Assembly: GCA_028277405.1 (NCBI GenBank)
Contig: JANQGH010000071.1
Span: forward strand, 62,001 to 126,000
Reading direction: 5' to 3'
Length of the DNA stretch: 64,000 nt
Source of the DNA: Alphaproteobacteria bacterium
GTDB lineage: Bacteria > Pseudomonadota > Alphaproteobacteria > DSM-16000 > Inquilinaceae
Shown piece after piece: positions 26,674 to 37,191 of this stretch. The first letter of the stretch is position 1; each line of letters opens with the position of its first letter. A program made the translations under genes and the position numbers. The notes under the pieces were generated by a model. It did not search any database, had not been told where the DNA came from, and saw only the letters and a program-made list of their open reading frames with translations.

Positions 26674-27918
26674 TTACTGCGCGCCTTCGACCGCGAACAC
26701 CAACTCCTCAACCGCGGTTTCGGAGTCGTACTCGCCGTTGAAGTGGGCAGTGACGACATCATAGATGGCGTTTTTCACCGCCGCCGGCGACGCGTGACCA
26801 TGGGCGAACGAGCCATAGAGCGTGCCGGCCTCGTTGGCCGCCGCCAGGTCCGCCATGCCCTGCTGGCCGCAGGCGTCGAAATCGTCGTTCGGCACGTCGG
26901 TGCGCGCCGGCACCGAGCCCTTGACGACGTTGAAGGCCGACTGGAAGGCGGGCGACATCACCGCGCTGGCCATCGCGACCTGGGCGTCCTGGCCCTCGTC
27001 ACCCAGTTCGAACATCACGAACTGGTCGGAGTTGAACATCACCGTGCCCTGGGTGCCCGGGAAGCGGAAGCAGAGGAAATCCTCGCCCGGCACCTGGCCG
27101 GCATTCAGGAACTCACCCTTGGCCCAGTCGCCCATGACCTGCATGCCGGCCTCGCCATTGATCACCATGGCGCTGGCCAGGTTCCAGTCGCGACCCGAGA
27201 AGTTATCGTCGACGAAACCGCGCAGCTGGCCCATGCGGTTGAAGACCTCAAGCATGGTTTCCGAGCCCAGCGCGTCGGGGTCCAGATCGATCATCGAGGC
27301 CTGATAGAATTCCGGCCCGCCGGTCGCCATGACGACACTGTCGAAGATGGTGGCGTCCTGCCAGGCCTGACCGCCATGGGCCAGGGCGACGTAACCGGCA
27401 TCCTCGATCGCCTGAAGAGTCGAAATCAGGCTGTCCCAATCGGTCGGCTGTTCCAGGCTCAGCTCTCTCATGATGTTGGCGTTGGCCCAGACCCAGTTGG
27501 TCGAGTGGACATTGACCGGGGCGGCGATCCAAACACCTTCGTGGCGCGAGAAGGCTTGGAGGGCTTCGGGCACGACCGCGTCCCAGTTCTCCTCTTCAGC
27601 AAGCGCGTTGAGGTCAGCGAGTACGCCAAGTTCGGCCCAATCGAGAATGTCGAAGCCGAGCATCTGGACGGCCGTCGGCGGGTTGCCCGCCGTGACGCGG
27701 GCGCGCAGCACGGTCATGGCCTGTTCACCGCCGCCGCCGGCAACCGGCATGTCCTGCCAGCTAACGCCGCCGGCCTCCAGATCGCCACGCAGCACATTCA
27801 GCGCCGCGGCCTCGCCACCGGACGTCCACCAGTGCAGCACTTCAACCTCGTCCTGCGCCGCCGCCGGCAGCGAGATCACGGCCGCGCAAACGGTTCCGAG
27901 TAAGACTTTACGTAACAT
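26674..27918 (-). CDS. Extracellular sugar-binding protein, family 1
   Basis: 414-aa periplasmic protein with signal peptide [20 protein letters not shown] cleaved near AAAQ. Features typical of MalE/UgpB-like glucose-binding proteins are [82 protein letters not shown] and [21 protein letters not shown]. The opening closely resembles glucose/mannose-type binding proteins of alphaproteobacteria. It follows the aldehyde dehydrogenase gene by 51 bp, so it may be transcribed both from the operon promoter and from a local one. Confidence 0.92.
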   Translation of the reverse strand: MLRKVLLGTVCAAVISLPAAAQDEVEVLHWWTSGGEAAALNVLRGDLEAGGVSWQDMPVAGGGGEQAMTVLRARVTAGNPPTAVQMLGFDILDWAELGVLADLNALAEEENWDAVVPEALQAFSRHEGVWIAAPVNVHSTNWVWANANIMRELSLEQPTDWDSLISTLQAIEDAGYVALAHGGQAWQDATIFDSVVMATGGPEFYQASMIDLDPDALGSETMLEVFNRMGQLRGFVDDNFSGRDWNLASAMVINGEAGMQVMGDWAKGEFLNAGQVPGEDFLCFRFPGTQGTVMFNSDQFVMFELGDEGQDAQVAMASAVMSPAFQSAFNVVKGSVPARTDVPNDDFDACGQQGMADLAAANEAGTLYGSFAHGHASPAAVKNAIYDVVTAHFNGEYDSETAVEELVFAVEGAQ

Positions 27919-27969
27919 CAGGTCCTCCCTGTTTTCTCATGCATGTTGGGCGGTTGGCCAACCCTGGCC

Positions 27970-29502
27970 TCATGCCGCCTGGTTCCCTCGCGGCCGGACC
28001 CACCAGTTGGTGCGTTCGCCGCGATGGATCTGAACGGTCTTGGTCTCCGTGAAATCCTCGACCGCGTTTCGTCCCAACTCCCGCCCCAGACCGCTTTGCT
28101 TGTAGCCGCCAAAGGGCAGTTCCGGATAACCGTCCATGAAGGTGTTGACCCACACCGTGCCGGTGCGCACCGCACGTGCCAGCCCGATGCAGGTGTCGAT
28201 ATCCCGGCTCCAAACCCCGGCCGACAGCCCGAAATCGGTCGCCTGGACCAGACTGGCCGCCTCGTCGGCATCCTCGAAGGTCAGGACCGACAGCACCGGC
28301 CCAAACACCTCCTCGCGTGCGATGGCCATGCCGGGGGCGACGTCGCGCACGACCGTAGGCGCCATGTAGCGGCCGGCCGATCCCTCGAGGCGCTTGCCGC
28401 CCGCCGCGATTGTGGCGCCATCCTGGTCGGCTTGATCGACATAGGCCTCGACCTTCGCCAGATGATCGTGGGTGATGATGGCGCCGACCTGGGTGTCCGG
28501 ATCCAACGGATCGCCGACCGTGACGCTGAGGCCAAGCTCGACGACTTGGGCGACGAAGTCGTCGGCGATCGAGCGGTGGACCAACAGGCGGCTGCCGGCA
28601 TTGCAGCATTCGCCGGCGTTGAAATAGGCGCCGAAAACGACGGCATCGAGCGCCGCTTCCAGGTCCGCGTCGGGGAATACGATCTGGGCGTTCTTGCCGC
28701 CCAGCTCCATCGAGACCTTCTTCAGCGTGTTGGAAGCAGCCGCCATCGCCTGCTTGCCGACACGGGTTGAGCCCGTGAAGGAAACCATGTCGACGGCAGG
28801 ATGGTCGACCATCGCGGCACCCACATCCGCGCCATGGCCGACGACGATGTTTACGACACCGTCCGGCAGGCCCGCCTGTTGCAAAAGCTCGCCCAGGGCC
28901 AGGGTCGATGCGGAGGTCATCTCGCTGGGCTTGACCACGGTCGTGCAGCCGGCGGCGAGCGCGAAGGGCAGCTTTTGGCTGACGATCAGCAGCGGGAAGT
29001 TCCAGGGCGTGATGATCGAAACGACGCCGATCGGCTCGCGCAGGACCAGGCCCAGCATGTCCTCGCCGAGATTGGCGTAGCTGTCGCCGTGCAACGTCCG
29101 CGCCAGCGAGGCGGCATAGCGCCAGATGTCGATCGCGCCCGCGACCTCACCCTTGGCCTGGCTGATCGGCTTGCCGCTTTCGAGCGCGTCCAGCCGGACA
29201 AGATCGTCGGCGCGGTCTTGCATCAGGTCCGCCGTTCTGGCGAGCACGGCCGCGCGATCCGACGCCTTCATGCCCGGCCAAGGCCCGTGGTCGAAGGCGC
29301 GGCGAGCGGCCGCGATGGCCTTTTCCACGTCCGCCGCACCGGCCAGCGCGTAACGGCTGACCGGCACGCCATGGCCGGGGCTGGCCCGATCCAGCGTCCG
29401 GCCGCTGGCGGCATCGGTCCAGGCGCCGTCGATCAGCAGGCGATAGGCCGTCGGACCGGCGGTCTCTTCGGCGATGGGCGCGGGGGTGATGGCGGCGGTC
29501 AT
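27970..29502 (-). CDS. NAD(P)-dependent aldehyde dehydrogenase
   Basis: 510-aa ALDH-superfamily enzyme. Visible are WNFPLLIVSQKLPFALAAG (cofactor groove), FTGSTRVGKQAM (NAD-binding), the general base Glu in SMELGGKNAQIVF, and the nucleophile region FNAGECCNAGSRLLVH with two adjacent cysteines, the second or first of which would be catalytic. The C-terminal GGYKQSGLGRELGRNAVEDFTETKTV is typical of betaine/long-chain type ALDHs. It follows the enoyl-CoA hydratase gene by 3 bp. It would oxidise an aldehyde produced by the GMC dehydrogenases of the same operon (inference). Confidence 0.93.
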   Translation of the reverse strand: MTAAITPAPIAEETAGPTAYRLLIDGAWTDAASGRTLDRASPGHGVPVSRYALAGAADVEKAIAAARRAFDHGPWPGMKASDRAAVLARTADLMQDRADDLVRLDALESGKPISQAKGEVAGAIDIWRYAASLARTLHGDSYANLGEDMLGLVLREPIGVVSIITPWNFPLLIVSQKLPFALAAGCTTVVKPSEMTSASTLALGELLQQAGLPDGVVNIVVGHGADVGAAMVDHPAVDMVSFTGSTRVGKQAMAAASNTLKKVSMELGGKNAQIVFPDADLEAALDAVVFGAYFNAGECCNAGSRLLVHRSIADDFVAQVVELGLSVTVGDPLDPDTQVGAIITHDHLAKVEAYVDQADQDGATIAAGGKRLEGSAGRYMAPTVVRDVAPGMAIAREEVFGPVLSVLTFEDADEAASLVQATDFGLSAGVWSRDIDTCIGLARAVRTGTVWVNTFMDGYPELPFGGYKQSGLGRELGRNAVEDFTETKTVQIHRGERTNWWVRPRGNQAA

Positions 29503-29505
29503 GGG

Positions 29506-30285
29506 CTAGCGATCCTGAAACACGGGCGCGCGCTTTTCGCGAAAGCCGGCGACACCTTCCTTAAGGTCTTGGGTGGTGGCGACCAGCGCACCGGCAAGGC
29601 TTTCGAGCGCGGCCTCGGCATCCTCGCCTTCCGCCGCATTGATCATCTGCTTGGCGATCTGGACCGCGGCCGGACCGCGTTCAGCGATGCGCGCGGCCAA
29701 TTCGCGGGCCGCCGTCAATCCCTCGCCCGTCGGCGCCACGCGATCGACCACGCCAGCGTCCAAGGCCTGATCGGCGGTGAAGACGTCGCCCGCCAGGGAC
29801 ATGCGCTTGACCGTGCGACTGCCGAAGCGGCGGACGAGGCGCTGGGTTCCGGACCAGCCCGGCACCATGCCGAGACCCGTTTCCGGCAGGCCAATGGTCG
29901 CATGGGCCTCGGCAACGATCAGGTCGGCGGTCGCGGCCAGCTCCAGGCCGCCGCCGAAGGTATGGCCGTTCAGCACAGCGATCAAGGGTTGGCGCAGCCG
30001 CGCCAGTTGGTCGAACACCAGGTGCCCGTCGCGCACCCAGCGGCGCCCAAAGCTGAGGGGGTCAAGGTCCGACCAGGCGGCAATGTCGCCGCCCGTACTG
30101 AACGCCCTGTTGCCGCCACCGGTCAGGATCGCAACCCGAACGGTCGCGTTGCCCTCGACCCGTCGCGCGCAATCCGCCAGGTCGGCCAGCATCGGCTGAT
30201 CGATGGCGTTCAGCTTCTCCGGCCGGGTCAGCGTGATCACCGCCACGGCACCCTCGATCGACAGGCTGGCGCGTTTGTGTTCCAT
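29506..30285 (-). CDS. Enoyl-CoA hydratase/isomerase family protein
   Basis: 259-aa crotonase-fold enzyme starting at ATG 30285 (MEHKRASLSIEGAVAVITL), overlapping the CoA-transferase stop as ATGA. Features are LTRPEKLNAIDQPM, GGGNRAFSTGGDIAAW (oxyanion loop 1), LNGHTFGGGLELAATADLIVA (oxyanion loop 2) and LPETGLGMVPGWSGTQRLVR, with the Glu positions of enoyl-CoA hydratases retained. It probably acts on the CoA thioester made by the adjacent CoA-transferase. Confidence 0.9.
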   Translation of the reverse strand: MEHKRASLSIEGAVAVITLTRPEKLNAIDQPMLADLADCARRVEGNATVRVAILTGGGNRAFSTGGDIAAWSDLDPLSFGRRWVRDGHLVFDQLARLRQPLIAVLNGHTFGGGLELAATADLIVAEAHATIGLPETGLGMVPGWSGTQRLVRRFGSRTVKRMSLAGDVFTADQALDAGVVDRVAPTGEGLTAARELAARIAERGPAAVQIAKQMINAAEGEDAEAALESLAGALVATTQDLKEGVAGFREKRAPVFQDR

Positions 30286-31865
30286 CAGGCCGCCTCGTCC
30301 AAGGGCAGATCGATCGGGTCGGGATGGAACAGACTCTCCGGCATCACCGCCAGGTTCGGCGCGACCTTCAGGTCGAAACCCGCTTGGTCCAGGACGTCGC
30401 GGCGCAAGTCGACGCCCGGTGCGATTTCGGTTACGACCGGACCGGCCTCCGTGAGGCGCATCACGCAGCGCTCGGTCACGTACGTCACCTCCTGGCCCTG
30501 GGCGACCGCGCGCCGGCCGGAGAAGGAGACATGCTCGACCTCGTCGACCAGCTTGGCGACCTTGCCCTCGCGGTCGATCCTGAGCCGGCCATTGTCGATG
30601 TGGACCGCCGCCCCGGCGTTGAAGAAGCCGGAGAAGACGATCCTGCGCGCGCGGGCCGTGATATCGACAAAGCCGCCCGCGCCGGCCGTCACATGCGGCC
30701 TGGCGGAAAGCTGCGAGACATTCACCGAGCCGTCCCGGCCGATCTGCAGGAACGACAGCAGGCTGGCGTCGAAACCGCCGCCCTGGAAATAGGTGAATTG
30801 CTGGGGCGACGGCATGATCGCCTCGGCATTGGACGCGCAGCCGAACTTGAAGTCGAGCAGTGGCACGCCGCCGACCGCGCCCTGTTCGATCACCCAGGTG
30901 ACGTCGCCATGGCGCCCTTCCTCCAAGAGGATGCGGGGCACGTTGGACGAGATGCCGAAGCCGATATTGACCGCCCAGCCGCGCTTCAGCTCCATGGCCA
31001 CGCGGCGCGCCATGACCTTGGCCACGCCCCATTCGGGGGTCTCGAAACTGTCCAGCGGCCGGAAGATCTCGCCGCTGATTGCCGGGTCGTATTGTGTCTG
31101 AGTGGTCTGAAGCTGGTCGGGCGCGACGACGATATGGTCGACCAGCACGCCGGGTACGGCGACATCGTGGGGTTTCAGCGTGCCCGCCTGGCAGACACGT
31201 TTCACCTGGGCGATGACCAGGCCGCCATTGTTGCGCACGGCCAGGGCCTGGTCGAGCGCGCCCAGATAGGCGCCTTCATGCTCGTAGGACAGGTTGCCTT
31301 TTTCGTCTGCCGTTGTCGCCCGGATGATCGCGATGGTCGGTGTGATCGTCGGGAAGAACAGCCATTCCTCGCCCTCGAACGTGATCTTGCGTACGATCGG
31401 CTCGGCCGCCGCCTGGTTCATGGCGCAGCCCTGCCGGTCCGGGTCGACGAAGGTGTCGAGACCGACCTTGGTCATCACGCCCGGCCGTTTGGCCGCCGCC
31501 TCACGATGCAGGTCGAACATGATGCCGCTGGGCACGTTGTAGGCGGCAACCCCATTGTCGCCGATCATCTGCCAGATCGCCGGCGGCTCGGCGCGGGACG
31601 GGCCGGATGGGTATGAGCCGCAGATGGTGCGCGCCAAAAGGCCCGGCTTGGCCAGATGGTCGATGCCGCGAATGCCGTACATGTCGCCGGCGGCGATCGG
31701 GTGCAGGGTCGTCAGGTTGCGCGGCGCACCGGCCTGATCGAACCGTTCACCGATCGCCTGAAGCACCGCATCCGGGCAGCCGAGGCCGCTGGACGAACTG
31801 ACGGTCACGACCGATCCGTCGGCGATGAGGTCGGCGGCCCGCGAGGCCGTGATGATCTTCGACAT
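30285..31865 (-). CDS. Acyl CoA:acetate/propionate CoA-transferase (YdiF/Pct-like, family I)
   Basis: 526-aa single-chain CoA-transferase in which alpha and beta halves are fused. It starts at ATG 31865 (MSKIITASRAADLIADGSVV). The N-terminal half has SSSSGLGCPDAVLQAIGERF; the C-terminal half carries WVIEQGAVGGVPLLDFKFG, which contains the catalytic Glu of family I (E-x-G-x-x-G). FGCASNAEAIMPSPQQFTYF and GSVNVSQL are typical of Pct/YdiF. It would activate a carboxylic acid to its CoA thioester for the hydratase encoded downstream. Confidence 0.9.
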   Translation of the reverse strand: MSKIITASRAADLIADGSVVTVSSSSGLGCPDAVLQAIGERFDQAGAPRNLTTLHPIAAGDMYGIRGIDHLAKPGLLARTICGSYPSGPSRAEPPAIWQMIGDNGVAAYNVPSGIMFDLHREAAAKRPGVMTKVGLDTFVDPDRQGCAMNQAAAEPIVRKITFEGEEWLFFPTITPTIAIIRATTADEKGNLSYEHEGAYLGALDQALAVRNNGGLVIAQVKRVCQAGTLKPHDVAVPGVLVDHIVVAPDQLQTTQTQYDPAISGEIFRPLDSFETPEWGVAKVMARRVAMELKRGWAVNIGFGISSNVPRILLEEGRHGDVTWVIEQGAVGGVPLLDFKFGCASNAEAIMPSPQQFTYFQGGGFDASLLSFLQIGRDGSVNVSQLSARPHVTAGAGGFVDITARARRIVFSGFFNAGAAVHIDNGRLRIDREGKVAKLVDEVEHVSFSGRRAVAQGQEVTYVTERCVMRLTEAGPVVTEIAPGVDLRRDVLDQAGFDLKVAPNLAVMPESLFHPDPIDLPLDEAA

Positions 31866-31872
31866 CGGCCGC

Positions 31873-33932
<2,060 letters not shown>

Positions 33933-33982
33933 CGGTCCCCTCCCGATACGCGCCGTTGCCGTTCTGCGGCAATCAGCGGTTT

Positions 33983-33996
33983 TTGGATCGTTCCAA
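33983..33996. promoter_or_regulatory. LacI-type operator palindrome upstream of the LacI/Gfo operon
   Basis: TTGGATCGTTCCAA is a 14-bp palindrome with central CG, broken only at the two positions next to the centre. Central-CG palindromes are the usual LacI/GalR-family operators. It lies 51 bp upstream of the preferred LacI start. A second related copy is at 34146-34159. Confidence 0.6.
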
Positions 33997-34145
33997 TTAC
34001 GAGTCCTACAGTGCCGTTGTTGGCGCGTCAATGCCAAATGGCGCTTCGCGCTCAATGCCAGAACTCAGGGACTTCGTGACCAAGGCAGACTGATGGTCTG
34101 GGTTCGCTAGGCCTCGATCACCGAGCGCAGTCTGGAACGGCTTGT

Positions 34146-34159
34146 TAGGAACGATCCAA
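34146..34159. promoter_or_regulatory. Second copy of the LacI-type operator palindrome
   Basis: TAGGAACGATCCAA is the inverted copy of the 33983-33996 site (13 of 14 bases when reverse-complemented), and the flanks add GTTAG at 34144-34148 and CTAAC at 34160-34164. It lies about 150 bp upstream of the first copy, spacing compatible with repressor looping (inference). Confidence 0.5.
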
Positions 34160-34204
34160 CTAACAAGAAAAGCCGTGCCGCCAAACCTTATGCAGATGCG
34201 GCGT

Positions 34205-35194
34205 TCAGAGGCGGGTTTCGGCGCGGACATAGGGCCGGGTGTTGTCCGCTAGCCCTTTCCATTCATAGGGGTCGCGGCCGCGCACCAGGACGATGTCGCG
34301 GTTGTCCTGGGTGGGCGGGATCTGGCCGCCGCAGTCCCAGGGCAGAAGCGATTCCGCCCGCATGTAGTGGTTGACCAGCGCGCGCCGATAGGTACCGCCC
34401 GGCGCCCGGTTCTTGCGCGACCCGTGCAGCAGATAGCCGTTGAAGAAGATCACGTCGCCCGGCGCGACCTCGGCCGCCACCGCGTCGCCCGTGGCCTGCG
34501 CGAAGCCATGGGCCTCCGGCGCGCCATCATATTCGGGATTGTTGTGGTCGCGGGTCGGGTACAGCACGCCGTCCCGATGCGAGCCCGGAATGACGTGCAG
34601 ACAGCCATTTTCGATCGTCGCGGGATCGAGCGCGATCCAAACGCCGGTCAGGGAGCGGTCGCGCGTCGGGATGAAATGCTCGTCCTGATGCCAGGCCTGG
34701 CCAGGCTTGCCGGACTGTTTGATGAATAGCATCGACTGCATGCATTTCACGTTCGGGCCGACGATCCGCCCCAGAATGTCGACGACGGGCGGATGCGACA
34801 GGGCCTCGCGGAAAAGCGGAGACAGCTTGTGGGGAAAATGAATGGCAAGGACCTGTGACAGCAAGGCCTCGTCCGACAGGTCGGCAGAGTTCGTGTCTTC
34901 CGCCTCTCTCAAGTGCTGAGACCGGCCCAGCGTACCGCCATGGGCACGGCAAAGTGCGGTTGCCTCCGCCACCAGCCGCGCGACATCGTCCGCACCGAAC
35001 AGCCCGCGGGCAATCAGATACCCGTCCCTGCGATAGGTGTCCGCCTCGCTGGAGATGGTTTCTTTCCTTCGCTGAGATGACCTGTCGGGACGTCCGGCCG
35101 TGCCGGCCGAGACACCCGACACCGAAACCGTCCGACCATGCGCGACGGATAGTTTCGGCCATTGATAACTAGACGAAAGCTTGATAGGCTTCAA
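34205..35194 (-). CDS. Phytanoyl-CoA dioxygenase (PhyH)-family protein
   Basis: Fe(II)/2-oxoglutarate-dependent dioxygenase-like protein. Family homology begins near residue 48 of the open frame (EADTYRRDGYLIARGLFGADD). Metal ligands are visible in AWHQDEHFIPTRDRSL (His, Asp) and YLLHGSRKNRAPGGTYRRAL (second His, 2-oxoglutarate Arg), with CLHVIPGSHRDGVLYPTRDH between. The start is doubtful: the frame reaches TTG 35194, right beside a strong palindrome, whereas AAGGAAAG stands just before an ATC codon at 35056 where homology begins. It faces away from the importer at 35341. Confidence 0.82.
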   Translation of the reverse strand: MKPIKLSSSYQWPKLSVAHGRTVSVSGVSAGTAGRPDRSSQRRKETISSEADTYRRDGYLIARGLFGADDVARLVAEATALCRAHGGTLGRSQHLREAEDTNSADLSDEALLSQVLAIHFPHKLSPLFREALSHPPVVDILGRIVGPNVKCMQSMLFIKQSGKPGQAWHQDEHFIPTRDRSLTGVWIALDPATIENGCLHVIPGSHRDGVLYPTRDHNNPEYDGAPEAHGFAQATGDAVAAEVAPGDVIFFNGYLLHGSRKNRAPGGTYRRALVNHYMRAESLLPWDCGGQIPPTQDNRDIVLVRGRDPYEWKGLADNTRPYVRAETRL

Positions 35195-35198
35195 GCCA

Positions 35199-35218
35199 TA
35201 ACAAAAACGTTTTTGTTA
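35199..35218. promoter_or_regulatory. Perfect 20-bp palindrome (LacI/PurR-like) in divergent promoter region
   Basis: TAACAAAAACGTTTTTGTTA is a perfect 20-bp palindrome with central CG. The core resembles PurR-type LacI-family sites (ACGCAAACGTTTGCGT). It sits between the PhyH-like gene and the binding-protein gene starting at 35341. Which protein binds it is not shown. Confidence 0.6.
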
Positions 35219-35340
35219 CATGCAAGAACGCTGAATCGGCGCGGTTTGGGCCCCATTGGCCAACCGCAGACGGTGCGACACGCAACCCGGGGCGGCCCAG
35301 GCCAGGGTTCGGACCGACAAGAGAAAAGGGGAGGATGGCC

Positions 35341-36333
35341 ATGCGGAATCTGTTGAACGTCCTGATCGCCGGCGTTGGCGCGGCGGCGACATTGGCGACA
35401 GCACCGGCGCTCGCCCAGGAAGAGGGCTGGTGCTCGGACGTTACCATTCGCGTGTTCTCCGGCGGGCCGGAAGGCGGAGCCTTCAACTCGATCATCGACC
35501 GCGGCGCCCGCCAGGCCGCCATGGACACCGGCGCCAACGTCCAGATCGTCTATTCGAACTGGGACTTCGAACGCATGGTGACCCAGCTGCGCGACGCGAT
35601 CGCCCAGCGACCGGACGGCATCGCCATGATGGGTCATCCAGGCGACGACGCGATCATGCCGCTGGCCGAACAGGCCGACGAGGCCGGCATCCTCATGATG
35701 TATGTTAATGTCGACGTGCCGGATGTTCGCGCCCAGTTCGGGTCGGGCTATGTCGGCGCCAACCTTTACGATCAAGGCCGTGCACTGGGCCAGGAAACCC
35801 TGCGGCTGGCGGGCGACCGGCTGGAGCCCGGTGACGAGGCCATCGTGATGAGCCGCTGGGAATCGGCCAACCGCGCCTTGCGTGAGCAAGGGCTGGTCGA
35901 CGTTCTGGAAGAGTTCGGGATGGAGGTCATCAAGCTGCAGGAGGCCCCCGGCGCCTCGTCCGACCAGCTGCTGCAGATCCCGACCTTGTCGACGACCCTG
36001 CTGAACAATCCCGAGGTCGAACTGATCGGCTATCCGGGCGGTCCCTGGCTGGGCACCGCGCCCGCGTTCATGGAGGCGGTCGACCGCGAACCGGGCGACA
36101 TCATCGGCGTCGGCTTCGACCTGTCGCAGCGGGTGATGCAGGCGTTTGAGGATGGCTACGTGCTCGTCACGTCGGACCAGCAGCCTTACCTGCAGGGCTA
36201 CATGCCCGTGCTGTCGATTTGCCAGCAGGCGGTCTACAATCTGGCGCCGATGAACGTCGACACGGGTGCCGGATTCGTCACCGCCGACAATTATCGCGGC
36301 GTGGCGGAACTGGCCGAACGGGGCTATCGCTGA
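35341..36333 (+). CDS. Periplasmic sugar-binding protein (Peripla_BP_4-like) of ABC importer
   Basis: 330-aa binding protein. ATG 35341 is preferred over ATG 35335 because GGGGAGG ends 6 nt upstream of the former and abuts the latter. Signal peptide LLNVLIAGVGAAATLATAPALAQ. Mature features are TIRVFSGGPEGGAFNSIIDRG, MVTQLRDAIAQRPDGIAMMG and GVGFDLSQRVMQAFEDGYV, of the ribose/autoinducer-like fold; the sequence is not close enough to a named sugar to assign a ligand. A stem-loop (36357-36372) follows, then the ATPase and permease genes. Confidence 0.88.
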   Translation: MRNLLNVLIAGVGAAATLATAPALAQEEGWCSDVTIRVFSGGPEGGAFNSIIDRGARQAAMDTGANVQIVYSNWDFERMVTQLRDAIAQRPDGIAMMGHPGDDAIMPLAEQADEAGILMMYVNVDVPDVRAQFGSGYVGANLYDQGRALGQETLRLAGDRLEPGDEAIVMSRWESANRALREQGLVDVLEEFGMEVIKLQEAPGASSDQLLQIPTLSTTLLNNPEVELIGYPGGPWLGTAPAFMEAVDREPGDIIGVGFDLSQRVMQAFEDGYVLVTSDQQPYLQGYMPVLSICQQAVYNLAPMNVDTGAGFVTADNYRGVAELAERGYR

Positions 36334-36356
36334 CGCAAAGCCGCGGGACCGAGGGG

Positions 36357-36372
36357 GTGACCGCAGGGTCAC
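36357..36372 (+). other. Stem-loop between binding-protein and ATPase genes
   Basis: GTGACC-GCAG-GGTCAC: perfect 6-bp stem with tetraloop, 24 nt after the binding-protein stop and 21 nt before the ATPase start. No T-run. Same position relative to its binding-protein gene as three other hairpins in the window. Confidence 0.4.
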
Positions 36373-36393
36373 GGCAGACATGACGAGGCGCGG

Positions 36394-37167
36394 TTGAGCG
36401 AGCCCATCGTCGAACTGACCAACATCGTGAAGCGCTTCGGCAACGTGGCGGCCCTGCGTGGCGTCTCGCTCAAGGTGTTCCGGGGCGAAGTCCTGGGGCT
36501 GATCGGCGACAACGGCGCCGGCAAGTCGACACTGATCAAGACCTTGGCCGGCGTGCACCCGCCCGACGAGGGCGAAATCCGGATCAGGGGCCAGCATGTC
36601 AGCCCCTGGAACGCGGCCGCCGCGCGCGACAGCGGCGTGGAGACCGTGTTTCAGGACCGCGCGCTGGCGCCCCAGCATTCGATCGTGACCAACATCTTCA
36701 TGGGCCGCGAGATCACCGGGCGGCTGGGCTTCATCGATCACGCGCGTCAAATCGAGGAGGCCGGCCGGCTGATGCGCGAGATCGGCTTCACCTCGAAAGT
36801 GTTCAATCCGGAATCCACCGTCGGCCTTTTGTCCGGCGGCGAACGGCAGGGCGTTGCGATCGCCCGCGCGCTCTACAATGAGGCCGACGTCATCGTGCTT
36901 GACGAACCCACGACCGCGCTGTCGCTGACGGAAACCCAGAAGGTGTTCAACTTCGTCCGCACGGTGCAAACCAGCGGCCGGTCGGTCGTGTTCATCGGCC
37001 ACAACATCTACCACGTCTACGACATCGCCGACCGGTTCGTGGTGATCGACCGGGGGGCGGTCGCGTTCGAGGCGAACAAGTCGGACTTCACCGACGCCGA
37101 CGAATTGATCCACGTCATGCATGAGTTGGCGGAGACAGGAACGACCGACCATCGGGTCGCGGGCTAG
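36394..37167 (+). CDS. Sugar ABC transporter ATP-binding protein (single-domain, CUT2-like)
   Basis: 257-aa ATPase starting at TTG 36394. It has one nucleotide-binding domain rather than the two of RbsA: Walker A GLIGDNGAGKSTLIKTLAG, signature LLSGGERQGVAIARALYNE, Walker B VIVLDEPTTALSL, switch His in VVFIGHNIYHVYDIADRF. The homodimer is presumably the active form, as in FrcA/RhaT-like systems. It precedes the permease gene by 24 bp. Confidence 0.9.
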   Translation: MSEPIVELTNIVKRFGNVAALRGVSLKVFRGEVLGLIGDNGAGKSTLIKTLAGVHPPDEGEIRIRGQHVSPWNAAAARDSGVETVFQDRALAPQHSIVTNIFMGREITGRLGFIDHARQIEEAGRLMREIGFTSKVFNPESTVGLLSGGERQGVAIARALYNEADVIVLDEPTTALSLTETQKVFNFVRTVQTSGRSVVFIGHNIYHVYDIADRFVVIDRGAVAFEANKSDFTDADELIHVMHELAETGTTDHRVAG

Positions 37168-37191
37168 GACGCAGGCGAAGGGGGCGAGCCG

